64,000 nt of DNA from Bacteroidota bacterium (GTDB lineage: Bacteria > Bacteroidota > Bacteroidia > Bacteroidales > F082). Both the position numbers and the translations under genes were made by a program. Position 1 is the first letter of the stretch; each line of letters starts with the position of its first letter. Shown in pieces: positions 8,188 to 17,929 of the stretch. Where the stretch lies: positions 1 through 64,000 of the forward strand of contig JAHJTC010000008.1 of assembly GCA_018830105.1 (NCBI GenBank). The letters are read 5' to 3'. A model generated the notes under the pieces. The model ran no database searches. It was not told the DNA's origin and saw only the letters and a program-made list of their open reading frames with translations.

Positions 8188-8545
8188 ATAGTAATTTTTC
8201 AAAAGGGCAATAGCATTTCGAAAAATTCAACCCTAATCGGAGGAGCTGTATCACTGCATTCGTAAAATCCTTTCAATAATCTCTGTTACCTGAAGCTGCG
8301 CACTTTGAATAAAGAATGGATAAATGACGATTAATAATTTCTAGACATTTTTAAAGTTGAACTTTAAAACTGTCTAAAACTTGTGCTCAATTGTGTATGA
8401 AATAAAATCGTTTCTTCTTTTTTGACCAAACATGAATATGATATTTATTGTTGACTGACTTCCTAAGGTCGGTTAACTTCTTTGTACTGATTGAACCAAA
8501 CTGGTATTGATGCAATGCAAAGTTCCCCTCAAAATCTCAATAAAA
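8188..8545. other. Gene-free interval with one long imperfect palindrome
   Basis: No coding frame is supported here. The only structure is an imperfect inverted repeat at 8342-8376: TAGACA, two bases, TTTAAAGTT, a central G, AACTTTAAA, two bases, TGTCTA. It is neither T-tailed nor close to a gene start, so its role is unknown. The rest shows nothing recognisable. Confidence 0.5.
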
Positions 8546-8585
8546 AAGAGGTTTTCCGGAAAATAGCTTCTCCAAAAAACCTCTT
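8541..8585 (-). terminator. Intrinsic terminator of the DEAD-box helicase gene
   Basis: On the minus strand AAGAGGTTTT (8585-8576) pairs with AAAACCTCTT (8555-8546) and is followed by a run of T (8547-8542). It lies about 65 bases downstream of the helicase stop codon. Confidence 0.75.
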
Positions 8586-8652
8586 ACTAAAATAGGCTTT
8601 AGTTAGGACTCTGCTGATCTAAGGATCATTCAGGCAACGGCCGAAACCGTTT

Positions 8653-10404
8653 TTATCCTTTGCGTTTTTTACCGCCTTTGCGCTTAAAATCAGGCCTGTT
8701 ACCTCCCGATTTTTTATCATCGGCAACCCTTTCGAGCCTGACATTATCGGGGTTCATCTTTTTGTTTTTGAAGGCATTGATTACCATCTCAGCTGAAGCA
8801 TCGTCAACATCCACAAAAGAGAAATTATCCATCAGTTTGATTTGACCAATACGGACATCACGCGAACGTGTTACCTGATTGATCAGCCCGATCAGTGCGG
8901 CAGGTTTTATGCTGTCTTTACGGCCAAGGCTCACAAAAAGCTTTTGGTAGCCGGCTTCCTGTCCGCCTCTTCCACCACGCTCAGCGCCACGTTCAGCACC
9001 TCGTTCGCTTCCCCGCTCGCGGAAAGGTTTTTTCTTTCCTCTGCCAGGTCTTTCATCCTCGTAGCGGCTGCGACTCTCGTCAACATTCAGATCCGGAGCA
9101 TCGCGGTAGTAATCCAGAAAACGATTAAAGGCAATAGAAACAAAGCGTTTGATAAGCTCTTCGCGCGACATCCATTCCAGTTTTCTAAAAACAACAGGCA
9201 GATATGCTTCAATTTCTTTGTGATTTACCTCAACATTTTCGAGCTTGTCCACATAATTGAACAGCTGTTTTTCGCAGACCTGCATTCCCGTTGGAATTTT
9301 GGCCTGTGCGATAGGTTGCGAAAGTTGTTTCTCAATCTGTCTGATCTTACCTTTTTCGCGCATATGTGCCAGGCTGATACAAACACCCGTTTTGTCGGCG
9401 CGGCCTGTGCGACCACTGCGGTGCACATAACTTTCGGGGTCATCGGGCAGGCTGTAATTGATCACATGGGTGAGGTTATTTACGTCGAGCCCACGTGCAG
9501 CAACATCAGTGGCAACAAGAATTTGCAGGTTTCCTTCGCGGAAGTGATTCATCACATGATCGCGCTGAACCTGAGAAAGATCGCCATGCAGCGCACCGGC
9601 ATTATAGCCGTCGTTGATCAACTGATCAGCAATTTCTTGGGTTTCGGCACGTGTGCGGCAAAAAACGATTCCATAAACGGCAGGATGAAAATCGACGATA
9701 CGTTTGAGGGCTTTGTAGCGGTCTTTGGCATGTACCAGGTAATAGCTGTGACGCACATTAGCTGTTCCTGAGTTACGTTTGCCCATCGATTTCACAACGG
9801 GGCTTTTCATATAGCGTGCCAGGATACTTTCGACAACAGCCGGCATGGTAGCCGAGAAAAGTAAAATATGACGCTCATCGGGCACAGATGACAAAATCAA
9901 ATCCACCTCTTCCTGAAAGCCCATATCGAGCATCTCATCGGCTTCGTCGAGTACTACCCAACTGATTTTCGACATATCAATCTTGCGTCGCCGCATCATA
10001 TCTTGCAAACGGCCGGGAGTGGCCACCACAATCTGTGGTTTTTTTTGTAATGATTTTATCTGGCCATCGATACTGGCACCACCATAGATAGCGGTGATTC
10101 TAATAGAAGGAAGAAATTGCGCAAAGCCATCCAGATCGCGGGTGATCTGCACGCAGAGCTCACGGGTAGGACATAAAATTAGCGCTTGTGTTTCTGCCCT
10201 ATTGCTATCAATATGATGCAGCAATGGCAGCCCAAAAGCCGCGGTTTTCCCTGTTCCGGTCTGAGCCAGCCCAACCATATCAGTAGGGTTTTGAATCAAT
10301 TCGGGGATTACGGCAGCCTGAATCGGCATGGGTTCGTTAAAGCCGAGTGTTTCGACGGCTTTTAAAAGTTCGGGTTTCAGCCCGAGTTCGTTAAATGTAG
10401 GCAT
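8653..10404 (-). CDS. deaD: DEAD-box ATP-dependent RNA helicase with DbpA-type RNA-binding domain
   Basis: ATP-dependent RNA unwinding, usually in ribosome assembly, cold adaptation or mRNA decay. The order is a Q motif with GFNEPMPIQ, Walker A AQTGTGKTAAFG, motif II LDEADEMLDMGF, motif III SAT, and motif VI HRSGRTGRADKTG. Then comes a basic, glycine-rich linker (RERGSERGAERGAERGG, about residues 470-490), and last a DbpA-like RNA-binding fold (YQKLFVSLGRKD to about residue 565) with a lysine-rich tail. The 583-residue length and domain order match the CsdA/DeaD group. It is monocistronic, with a -7 box upstream and a terminator downstream. Confidence 0.95.
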   Translation of the reverse strand: MPTFNELGLKPELLKAVETLGFNEPMPIQAAVIPELIQNPTDMVGLAQTGTGKTAAFGLPLLHHIDSNRAETQALILCPTRELCVQITRDLDGFAQFLPSIRITAIYGGASIDGQIKSLQKKPQIVVATPGRLQDMMRRRKIDMSKISWVVLDEADEMLDMGFQEEVDLILSSVPDERHILLFSATMPAVVESILARYMKSPVVKSMGKRNSGTANVRHSYYLVHAKDRYKALKRIVDFHPAVYGIVFCRTRAETQEIADQLINDGYNAGALHGDLSQVQRDHVMNHFREGNLQILVATDVAARGLDVNNLTHVINYSLPDDPESYVHRSGRTGRADKTGVCISLAHMREKGKIRQIEKQLSQPIAQAKIPTGMQVCEKQLFNYVDKLENVEVNHKEIEAYLPVVFRKLEWMSREELIKRFVSIAFNRFLDYYRDAPDLNVDESRSRYEDERPGRGKKKPFRERGSERGAERGAERGGRGGQEAGYQKLFVSLGRKDSIKPAALIGLINQVTRSRDVRIGQIKLMDNFSFVDVDDASAEMVINAFKNKKMNPDNVRLERVADDKKSGGNRPDFKRKGGKKRKG

Positions 10405-10426
10405 AAAATGTATTGGAAATGAGCGG

Positions 10427-10434
10427 CAAAGGTA
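10427..10434 (-). promoter_or_regulatory. -7 box for the DEAD-box helicase gene
   Basis: The minus strand reads TACCTTTG, a match to TAnnTTTG, 23 bases before the start codon. A -33 TTG at correct spacing is not evident. Confidence 0.45.
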
Positions 10435-10702
10435 TGAATTAATTTTCTGAAAATAAATTATTTATCGCTTTTACTGCCAAAGCTTTTTAATGAAATCCTA
10501 ATCAAAAACTAAGACAATCTGTGAAGAAGCTTCATTAGCTTTGCCAAATGAATCAGCAAAAATAGCTGATGATAGGCATACGGGCATTTTGCAAGCATTT
10601 ATCCAGGCTTTCTATTTTGTTGATTTGCAGCAGACTTCTCTATTGAAAAACTTCCGGAAACAGATAAAAAGGAATAGACTTTCACCCTTAAATTATTAAA
10701 AT

Positions 10703-11395
10703 ATGAAATCTTATATCTGGACATTACCAACCAGGGTTTTTCATTGGTTGTTGGCAATCGGGTTTACAACTGCTTACATTTTAGGTGATTTTGACAAGTT
10801 TGAAAACCTGCATTTTGCTTTTGGTGCATTTGTAGGTTCTTTGATCCTTTTCAGAATTGTATTCGGCATCTTTGGTCCAAGATATTCGAATTTTAAAGAC
10901 TTTCCAATAGGTCCTGAACATCAAAAAGGATTTATAAAGAACTATTTTTCACAGGCAAAAAACCATGTCGGCCATAATCCGGTGGCAGCTGTTGTTATGC
11001 TTTTGATATTACTAATTGGCTTGATTTGCAGCATTTCAGGCTATTTGTTGTATGCCACAGAAAATAACATGCCGGGATTTGCGATTCAGGAGGATTTGCT
11101 GGAAGAAGTACACGAAGTGCTCGCCAATATCTTTTTGGTTTTAGTAGGAGCGCATTTACTTGGAATACTGGCAGATACCTTGTTTCATAGAAAAACAGGC
11201 ACACTTCAATCTATTTTCACCGGTTATAAAAACATCGAGGCCAAAAATGCCAAATTGAATACTTTCCATAAATTTTATGTCTTGCTGTGGTTCATCGTTC
11301 CCATTTATCTTTTCTTCCTGGCCTATAATCTGCCATTAAATGACAACGAGACGAATAAACAAAACAGCGAACACTATGAGGACAATGATGATTAA
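10703..11395 (+). CDS. Cytochrome b561-type membrane subunit (Ni/Fe-hydrogenase cytochrome b-like)
   Basis: A 230-residue inner-membrane di-haem b-type cytochrome of the CybB/HyaC family, passing electrons between a periplasmic partner and quinone. The start WTLPTRVFHWLLAIGFT at residues 5-21 is the family signature, with a haem-ligand His in TM1. Further candidates are His37 in TM2, the HEVLANIFLVLVGAHLLG segment in a later TM, and a C-terminal TM at about 190-210, ending in an acidic tail. Four to five TM segments are visible. There is no hydrogenase or dehydrogenase gene beside it, so its partner is unknown; it lies ahead of a two-component system and the multihaem operon. Confidence 0.8.
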   Translation: MKSYIWTLPTRVFHWLLAIGFTTAYILGDFDKFENLHFAFGAFVGSLILFRIVFGIFGPRYSNFKDFPIGPEHQKGFIKNYFSQAKNHVGHNPVAAVVMLLILLIGLICSISGYLLYATENNMPGFAIQEDLLEEVHEVLANIFLVLVGAHLLGILADTLFHRKTGTLQSIFTGYKNIEAKNAKLNTFHKFYVLLWFIVPIYLFFLAYNLPLNDNETNKQNSEHYEDNDD

Positions 11396-11560
11396 TAGAT
11401 GGTCTCACATGTTGAAGGATTGAAGTTCGGGCCAAGTGCTTAAATCGAGTTCAATATTATTACTTACTTTAGCCCTTCACTTTTATCTGAGCCGATTTAT
11501 TGAATGTGTTGAAGAAATTATTTTAGGTGCACTCATACATTTTGCCAAAAACCTGATATC

Positions 11561-12229
11561 ATGAAACTACTTATTATTGAAGATGCTGTTGGGATAGCAA
11601 ACTTTTTAAAAAAGGGATTAGAGGAAGAGTCATTCAGTGTAGATATTGCGAGCGATGGAAAATTAGGTTTGGACATTGCATTATCAGGCATTTATGATCT
11701 GATATTGCTTGATTGGCTGCTTCCGGGATTGAATGGCATTGAGGTATGCAGGCTTTATAGAAAGCAAAATACCGATACGCCCATTATTTTTCTTACTGCC
11801 AAAGATACCTTGCAGGACACCTTGGAAGGACTGAAAGCCGGAGCCAACGATTTTATAAAAAAACCTTTTCATTTTGAAGAGCTACTCGAAAGGATCAGGG
11901 TGCAGTTAAGACCTAAAACAGGCGAACATGCCATTTTCAGGTTCAAGGACATCGCTTTAAATACAGCTACACATCAGGTTTTCAAAGATGATCATGAAAT
12001 TTTACTCACGCAAAAAGAGTTTTCGCTTTTGGCCTATTTACTGAGAAATAAAAATCAGGTGTGCCGCAGAACTTTGATTTTAGAAAAAGTATGGGACATT
12101 CATTTCGATTACAACACCTCTGTGATTGATGTTTTTATCAATTCACTCCGTAAAAAAATTGGAGCAGACGATCATGAAGCCTACATTCAAACAGTAAGAG
12201 GTATCGGTTACATAATGCGCGAAACATGA
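11561..12229 (+). CDS. OmpR/PhoB-type response regulator (CusR-like)
   Basis: A 222-residue DNA-binding response regulator. The receiver domain (1-115) has the acidic pair in LLIIEDA, the phospho-acceptor Asp in DLILLDWLLPG (about residue 51), Thr in IIFLTAKD and Lys in FIKKPF. The winged-helix domain (about 125-222) includes LTQKEFSLLAYLLRNK and YIQTVRGIGYIM. Its stop overlaps the start of the sensor kinase gene by four bases, so the two are translationally coupled. Similarity is to the CusR/QseB branch. The target is not visible; nearby candidates are the multihaem operon and the metal efflux operon at 22 kb. Confidence 0.92.
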   Translation: MKLLIIEDAVGIANFLKKGLEEESFSVDIASDGKLGLDIALSGIYDLILLDWLLPGLNGIEVCRLYRKQNTDTPIIFLTAKDTLQDTLEGLKAGANDFIKKPFHFEELLERIRVQLRPKTGEHAIFRFKDIALNTATHQVFKDDHEILLTQKEFSLLAYLLRNKNQVCRRTLILEKVWDIHFDYNTSVIDVFINSLRKKIGADDHEAYIQTVRGIGYIMRET

Positions 12230-13614
12230 GACCTATATCCTATAAGAACAGAATTGCATCAAACTATATAGGCGCTACTGCCAGCTTGATCCTGTTGGTT
12301 TTTGCCTTGATCTATATCATCATTGAGGCATCTATTTATCACAACATCGACAGTCAGCTGCATACCGCCTGTGTTAAGCATACCCAGGAGGTTATGCTTG
12401 AAAATGGTAATATTCGTTTTATAAACAAATCGGAATGGGAAGAACGTGAACACCTGGAGGCTGATGTTACTCCACTTTTTATTGAAGTACGTAACAAGAA
12501 CGGAAAGCTCAGCGACAAATCGCCCAACCTGAAAAGCGAGAGCCTGAGTTTCAACTATGATAAAACCGGACAAAAAGCCTATAACACCAGCTTAAACAAC
12601 CAGCAAATCAGGGCTAAAGTACTGCCCATCATCCGCAACAACACCGTGGAGGGGTATATCGTTGCGGCCTTGCCTATTGCCGGACAAATGCAAACGCTCA
12701 ACATACTGCGTACTATTTTATTAACAAGCTTTCCTTTTCTATTAATTGTGCTTTATTTTATTGCCCGCTATCTGGCCGGCAAGAGCATACAACCCGTAAA
12801 TGTTATTACCCGCAAAGCGCGCACCATCCAGCGGGATAGCCTCAATCAGCGCATTCCCATTCCTGTTCGCAAGGATGAATTGTATGGGCTTGTGATGGCT
12901 ATTAATGCCTTGCTCGATCGCATTGAAAACAGCATGCAACGCGAAAAACAATTTACTGCGGATGCTGCCCATCAATTAAAAACCCCCTTAGCCGTGTTAA
13001 AAGGCACTTTGGAAGTACTTGTCAGAAAAAACCGCAGTGAGGAAGAATATAAACAAACCATCCACGAAACAGTTCTTGAGATTAACCGCATGGGGACTAT
13101 TGTTGACCAACTCTTGCTTTTGGCGCGTTTCGACAGCACCAAATACATGAAGCAACGGGCTGTTGTGTCGCTTGTATCTCTTACGGACGATATAATACAG
13201 CGCTTCTCGCATCTGATAAATGAGAAAAACCTTGTTATAAATTTTGTTCCGGAGAAAAACCTCGAATTGCAAACCGACCCTTTTCTGATTAGTATCATTT
13301 TTGAAAATTTGATTTCTAATGCCGTAAAATATTCTCCCGCAGGCGGAACCATCGAAATAGAACTCCCAGAAGATGGAAATGACTATATTTTCAGCATAAA
13401 AGACGAAGGCATTGGTATTGATCCCGAGGAACAACAAAAGATTTTTAATCCCTTCTACCGGTCGCAACAGGCTATAAACACCAGAGAGCAGGGCGATGGA
13501 TTGGGTTTATCCATCGTTCAAAAGGCCTGTCAGTTGTTAGGATTTCAATTGTTGATTGCAAGCAAACCAAACAAAGGAGCGCAAATTGCTATTCGTTACG
13601 ATAAGCCACTGTAA
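12226..13614 (+). CDS. Sensor histidine kinase (CusS-like)
   Basis: A 462-residue membrane sensor. TM1 lies at about 13-34, a periplasmic sensing region at about 35-160, and TM2 at about 162-184, then a HAMP domain. The H-box is FTADAAHQLKTPLAVLKG (phospho-acceptor His about 247), then the N-box FENLISNAVKYSPAGG, and G-boxes DEGIGIDPEEQ and GDGLGLSIVQK. It belongs with the response regulator just upstream. The periplasmic domain has no recognisable metal-binding Met or His cluster, so the CusS resemblance reflects the catalytic part only and the signal is unknown. Confidence 0.92.
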   Translation: MRPISYKNRIASNYIGATASLILLVFALIYIIIEASIYHNIDSQLHTACVKHTQEVMLENGNIRFINKSEWEEREHLEADVTPLFIEVRNKNGKLSDKSPNLKSESLSFNYDKTGQKAYNTSLNNQQIRAKVLPIIRNNTVEGYIVAALPIAGQMQTLNILRTILLTSFPFLLIVLYFIARYLAGKSIQPVNVITRKARTIQRDSLNQRIPIPVRKDELYGLVMAINALLDRIENSMQREKQFTADAAHQLKTPLAVLKGTLEVLVRKNRSEEEYKQTIHETVLEINRMGTIVDQLLLLARFDSTKYMKQRAVVSLVSLTDDIIQRFSHLINEKNLVINFVPEKNLELQTDPFLISIIFENLISNAVKYSPAGGTIEIELPEDGNDYIFSIKDEGIGIDPEEQQKIFNPFYRSQQAINTREQGDGLGLSIVQKACQLLGFQLLIASKPNKGAQIAIRYDKPL

Positions 13615-13649
13615 TGTTTGAATTTGATGCTTTTTATTAGCTCTATGGC

Positions 13650-15296
13650 TTAAAACCGCTGTGATACCGTTACGTAAAGTCGGTGATAATTTGAGGATGA
13701 CTCAAACGTACCTTCATAATAGATGCCACCAGAAAGTTTTCGCGTTAGCTGAACATTCATGTTAATCTCTCCCATATGCTGTTTCAGCTTGCTAAGCATA
13801 TCAAAGTAGGATTGGTTGACATAGCGGTAGCCAAAACCCAGCGATATTCTGCCTTCATTCAAATACTGATAAAACATCCCACTGAAAATATTACCCTTGA
13901 GATAGGCGTTTTCAAGGTAGGTATGCGTCAAACTTGCCGAAAGTTGTGTGCCGGGGATTCTGGCGATCGAAACGAAGGAATAAAGATTCTTTGATGATCT
14001 GGGATCTGATTTCCTTTCGCGGTAGCCGGCACTCACACCAACTGTTAGTAGTTTTATTGGCTTGTAGGTAAGCCTGAGATTGTAGCCTTGCAGCATTTCT
14101 TTCTCTAATAAACGTGCTACAATGTCCTTGTATGTTTCGTAGTAGATGATGTTATTTCTGTTGTTGAAAGAGATACTTGCAGAGACTTTTCTGCTAAATT
14201 TATACCTTAAAATCAGGTAAAGATTGGTCAGTGCGCTGCGGTCAGATGCTACATCCAGGTTTTTTTTATACAACTCAAATTCAGCAGAACCAAAAAAATA
14301 CAATCCCGAAAAGATCGTATTGGAGTGCTGCATATAAAGAAATCTTCTGTCGGTAAGGCCATTGTTTTGCTGCTCCATCACCGAAAGCGTAGTTTGTACT
14401 AAGCCATTTTTTGAATTGACCTGATGACTGATATAGCCCCCAAATTGCGCCAGGTTAAAATTAAAGCTGTAATCTCTGTAATCAGGACGTGCGCCACCCA
14501 CAGCGCCAATCGTAAAGGCGCCTTGCCTGTATTCGGCCTGCAAACCGTCGATCGCGCCCACACTGCTTAACTTTGGGTTGATTTTTCGGCCAAAACTGAG
14601 CGCAAAATGGTTATTAAACTTATACCCTAACGAAAGGTCATAAATTTTTAGTCCATTGTAAAGGTTCGACTGAATTTCATCCCATTGTCCATTGCGATGA
14701 CTAAAAACAAGATAAGTTTCCAGGCTGAGTTTACCATCCAGCAAGTTGCGTGCTTTCATGGCATAGTTATAGCGCATTTTCTGGCTGTTGCCTCCTTCGG
14801 TATTCGAAAATCCCGAATAGGATGCCACCCGGAAGCGGCCGCTTATATCGGCTTTCAATTTCGGCGCTGTATCTGCAATTTCCTTCTGGCCAACACTTTC
14901 CGGAGAATCAGGTAATTCTTCCTCTTGAATAAATGCTGAAACCGGATCCTCTTCATTTTTTACTAAACCGTTATTTTTCTCGTCTGATGCAATTTCAGCA
15001 GATACAAAGATGAAAAGTTTGTCACCAACTTTGAGATCAACCGCACCTGGCAAGGGCTTACCAACTGCCGACAGACTGGAAAGATTGGTTAAAACCAAAA
15101 CCGGGACAGCTTGTCCGCTACTGTTAAAAAATAAGGTGTCGCCGGCTTTAAGTCCTTCGGTTTCTGCAAACCTTACATAAACATTGGCGCTCGTTACATA
15201 GGAAACTTCGCCCTGCATTTCGACACCAGTATCCTGTGCAGAAACGGGAAGCCACCAATAACCAAAAGCGATAATCAGTAAAACAAGTTTTTTCAT
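13650..15296 (-). CDS. Outer-membrane beta-barrel protein of the multihaem cytochrome operon
   Basis: The start at 15296 is chosen because it gives a standard signal peptide (MKKLVLLIIAFGYWWLPVSA, cleavage before Q) and an ATGA overlap with the cytochrome upstream. After cleavage, residues about 20-150 form a soluble beta-rich part, followed by an acidic linker. From about residue 155 to the end the sequence alternates polar and hydrophobic residues in many short strands, e.g. SLGYKFNNHFALSFGRKI, and ends in VTVSQRF with a terminal Phe, the outer-membrane signature. By position it may be the porin of a cytochrome conduit (compare MtrB or OmbB), but no family homology could be shown. There is no CxxCH motif. 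Confidence 0.75.
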   Translation of the reverse strand: MKKLVLLIIAFGYWWLPVSAQDTGVEMQGEVSYVTSANVYVRFAETEGLKAGDTLFFNSSGQAVPVLVLTNLSSLSAVGKPLPGAVDLKVGDKLFIFVSAEIASDEKNNGLVKNEEDPVSAFIQEEELPDSPESVGQKEIADTAPKLKADISGRFRVASYSGFSNTEGGNSQKMRYNYAMKARNLLDGKLSLETYLVFSHRNGQWDEIQSNLYNGLKIYDLSLGYKFNNHFALSFGRKINPKLSSVGAIDGLQAEYRQGAFTIGAVGGARPDYRDYSFNFNLAQFGGYISHQVNSKNGLVQTTLSVMEQQNNGLTDRRFLYMQHSNTIFSGLYFFGSAEFELYKKNLDVASDRSALTNLYLILRYKFSRKVSASISFNNRNNIIYYETYKDIVARLLEKEMLQGYNLRLTYKPIKLLTVGVSAGYRERKSDPRSSKNLYSFVSIARIPGTQLSASLTHTYLENAYLKGNIFSGMFYQYLNEGRISLGFGYRYVNQSYFDMLSKLKQHMGEINMNVQLTRKLSGGIYYEGTFESSSNYHRLYVTVSQRF

Positions 15297-17929
15297 CGGA
15301 TACTTTTTTTGGTGTTTTGCCAACGCATTAGTTTATCACTATCACCATTCGGATGACATTCCAGACAGGCATTGCTTTCATACACATAGCCATTAATTCC
15401 CTGATGCTCGTCGTCCATATCAATTTGGTTGTGTTCGTGACAGTCGGTACAACTAAATATGGCATAATTAGTTGGATTCGTATGGCAATCGGTACAAGTG
15501 TTCCACTCCCCCTGATGCTCTCCGGAATAAATAGGAAAATAGAGCGCATCATGATTAAAGGTGGAAGGTTCCCAGCTGATTTCGGTATGGCAGCTCTGAC
15601 AATCTGTGGGGAATTGCGCACTCTGATGCGGCGGGTCTGTTGTTTGATTGTAATCATCTGTATGGCAGGCATAACAGGTGTTTTCTGTCGCTATATAATC
15701 GCCGTCATGACAGAGCATACAATCGTTGGCAATAGCGGCATGAGCGCCATTCAACACATAAAAATCATTGTGGATAGGAAAAGTTGCCGGTTGCCATTCG
15801 GGTTCAGTTGTATGGCAATCATCACAGGCTGTGCCGATATTCAACTGCTCGTGATTAGGATTGATTGTTTGATTGTAATCAGCCTGATGACATTCCAAAC
15901 AAGAATTTGGTGTGCTCAGGTAATCTCCCTGATGACACAATGCACAGGCATCTGCAACTGCAGCATGGGCTCCTGAGAGCTCATAATAGTCGTTATGAAC
16001 TGCAAAAGTAGCTGGTTGCCAGTCGGGTTCGGTGGTATGGCAAGATGCACAATCTGTTGACAAGGCCAAGGCTTCATGGCTTGGGTTTACTGATTGGTTA
16101 TAGGCAGTTTCGTGGCAGGCAAAGCATTCCATTGGCGTATCAACATAGCCATCGGCATGGCATTCGGCACAAAGCAGGGTGTTGTGTGCACCGGTGAGTG
16201 GAAATTCAGTCAGGTTGTGATTAAAGCCTCCATCTCCGTTTCCTGTTGGATGACAGGCAAAACAAGCTTCACTTTCGTAAACATATCCAGGTACTCCCTG
16301 ATGTTCTTCATCCATATCAGGTTGATTATGATCATGACAATCGATGCAGCTGAACAAGGCATAATTGGAAGGCTGCGTATGGCATGAAGCACAGCTTTCC
16401 CACTCTCCCTGATGCTCTCCTGTATAAATGGGGAAGAATTGTCCGTCATGATCAAACGTTGATGGTGTCCAGGCATTTTCATCATGGCATTCAAAACATT
16501 CCGTTGAAAACTGCAAAGATTGATGCGGTGGGTTTTGCGATTGCACGTATTCCTCCGTATGGCAGGCATAACAGGTATTGGGCGTGTTGTTGTAGTCTCC
16601 GTCATGACAAAATACACAATCATTGGCTATTACATTATGCGCACCAGCCAAGGCATAATAGTCGTTATGCAAAGGAAAGCTGGCAGGCTGCCAGCCGGGC
16701 TGCTCGTCGTGACAATCAGCACATGATGTCTCCAATTCTAATGCTGCGTGATTGGGATTAATACTTTCCAGGTAGGCATCCATATGACAGGCATCACAAT
16801 TCGTGGGCGTGTCGGCATAGCCCTCGGCATGACATTCCTCGCAGTCGGTGTTGGTATGTGAACCAAGCAACGGAAAATCTGAGAGGTTATGATTGAAGCT
16901 GTCATCATCAGCATTTCCCAGCGGATGACACTCAAGACATGCCCCGCTTTCATAAATATATCCTCCTACTCCTCGATGCTCATCGTCCATCTCCGTTCTA
17001 TTGTGTTCATGGCAACTTATGCAGGTAAATTGTGCGTAATCCGAAGCGGTCTGATGACAATCTGTGCAGGTATTCCACTCACCATTGTGCTCGCCGGAAT
17101 ATATTGGAAAAGAAAAAATATCATGTTGCCTGTAATCTGCCGGCCTCCAATCAGGATCTGTTGTATGACATTCTTTACAGTTTTCAGAAAAGTTAAGGCT
17201 GCTGTGATTGGGGTTGTTTGACGTTTGATAATCTGATAAATGACAAGAAACACAATCAGGCGACAAGCCACTATAGGTGCCCGGAGTATGACATTGACTA
17301 CAATCGGGGATATCATGCCCTTTTGAAAGGGGGAAAAAGTCGTGATTGATATCAGTGCCCGACCAGCTGAATGCATTAAACTGATGACATTCAATACAAT
17401 CAAGAGAGTAATTCCCGGCAACATGATCCGGCTCTTTTGCCTGAAGGTAATCTTGCTCGTGGCAATCGACGCAATTTACTCCAAGGGGTTCAAAGTTCAG
17501 CGTGGAGGCCGAGGTATGACAGTCGATGCAATCTGCCGTAAAGTGAGCGCCCAGCAAAGGAAACCGACTCATCTGGTGAATACTCGTGATATTATTTACG
17601 ATCCAGGAATTGGTTTGGTGGCAATCACCACATTCCTGACTGGTTGTTTGCTGATGAATATCGGTATGGCAACTGATGCATGAAGGCTCTGCCTCGTTAA
17701 ATACCAGGGTTGGATGACAACTCTGACAATCCGTTTGAGCATGTTGTCCGTCGAGCACAAATCCTGTCGAAACATGATCAAAGGGGTAAGTGCCAAGAAT
17801 CAATTTCCATCCCTCACTGTTGTGACAATCACTGCAAGCTATTTTAAGCTCCTCCCCATGAGGGTTCTGGGCAAATATTTGTGGCATAAGGCATACCAGA
17901 AATAAAAAAATCAATGACAGGCTTCGCAT
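15293..17929 (-). CDS. 34-haem c-type cytochrome, exported
   Basis: An 878-residue exported protein with signal peptide MRSLSLIFLFLVCLMPQIFA and, by my count, 34 CxxCH haem-attachment motifs, about one per 26 residues, with many extra His as axial ligands. There is no internal membrane span. The sequence is built of long internal repeats: a block with FPIYSGEHQGEW, CTDCH, CHEHN, DDEHQG and YVYES occurs three times (about residues 275-345, 500-570 and 805-870). The repeats are related to cytochrome c3/c7-like modules. It probably forms an electron wire in the periplasm or across the outer membrane. It overlaps the 20-haem gene by 19 bases and the barrel gene by 4. Confidence 0.93.
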   Translation of the reverse strand: MRSLSLIFLFLVCLMPQIFAQNPHGEELKIACSDCHNSEGWKLILGTYPFDHVSTGFVLDGQHAQTDCQSCHPTLVFNEAEPSCISCHTDIHQQTTSQECGDCHQTNSWIVNNITSIHQMSRFPLLGAHFTADCIDCHTSASTLNFEPLGVNCVDCHEQDYLQAKEPDHVAGNYSLDCIECHQFNAFSWSGTDINHDFFPLSKGHDIPDCSQCHTPGTYSGLSPDCVSCHLSDYQTSNNPNHSSLNFSENCKECHTTDPDWRPADYRQHDIFSFPIYSGEHNGEWNTCTDCHQTASDYAQFTCISCHEHNRTEMDDEHRGVGGYIYESGACLECHPLGNADDDSFNHNLSDFPLLGSHTNTDCEECHAEGYADTPTNCDACHMDAYLESINPNHAALELETSCADCHDEQPGWQPASFPLHNDYYALAGAHNVIANDCVFCHDGDYNNTPNTCYACHTEEYVQSQNPPHQSLQFSTECFECHDENAWTPSTFDHDGQFFPIYTGEHQGEWESCASCHTQPSNYALFSCIDCHDHNQPDMDEEHQGVPGYVYESEACFACHPTGNGDGGFNHNLTEFPLTGAHNTLLCAECHADGYVDTPMECFACHETAYNQSVNPSHEALALSTDCASCHTTEPDWQPATFAVHNDYYELSGAHAAVADACALCHQGDYLSTPNSCLECHQADYNQTINPNHEQLNIGTACDDCHTTEPEWQPATFPIHNDFYVLNGAHAAIANDCMLCHDGDYIATENTCYACHTDDYNQTTDPPHQSAQFPTDCQSCHTEISWEPSTFNHDALYFPIYSGEHQGEWNTCTDCHTNPTNYAIFSCTDCHEHNQIDMDDEHQGINGYVYESNACLECHPNGDSDKLMRWQNTKKSIR

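Noticed and set aside
8842..9771. A 309-codon + strand frame
   Set aside because: It is entirely antisense to the DEAD-box helicase gene, whose motifs are complete; the antisense product has no recognisable family features.
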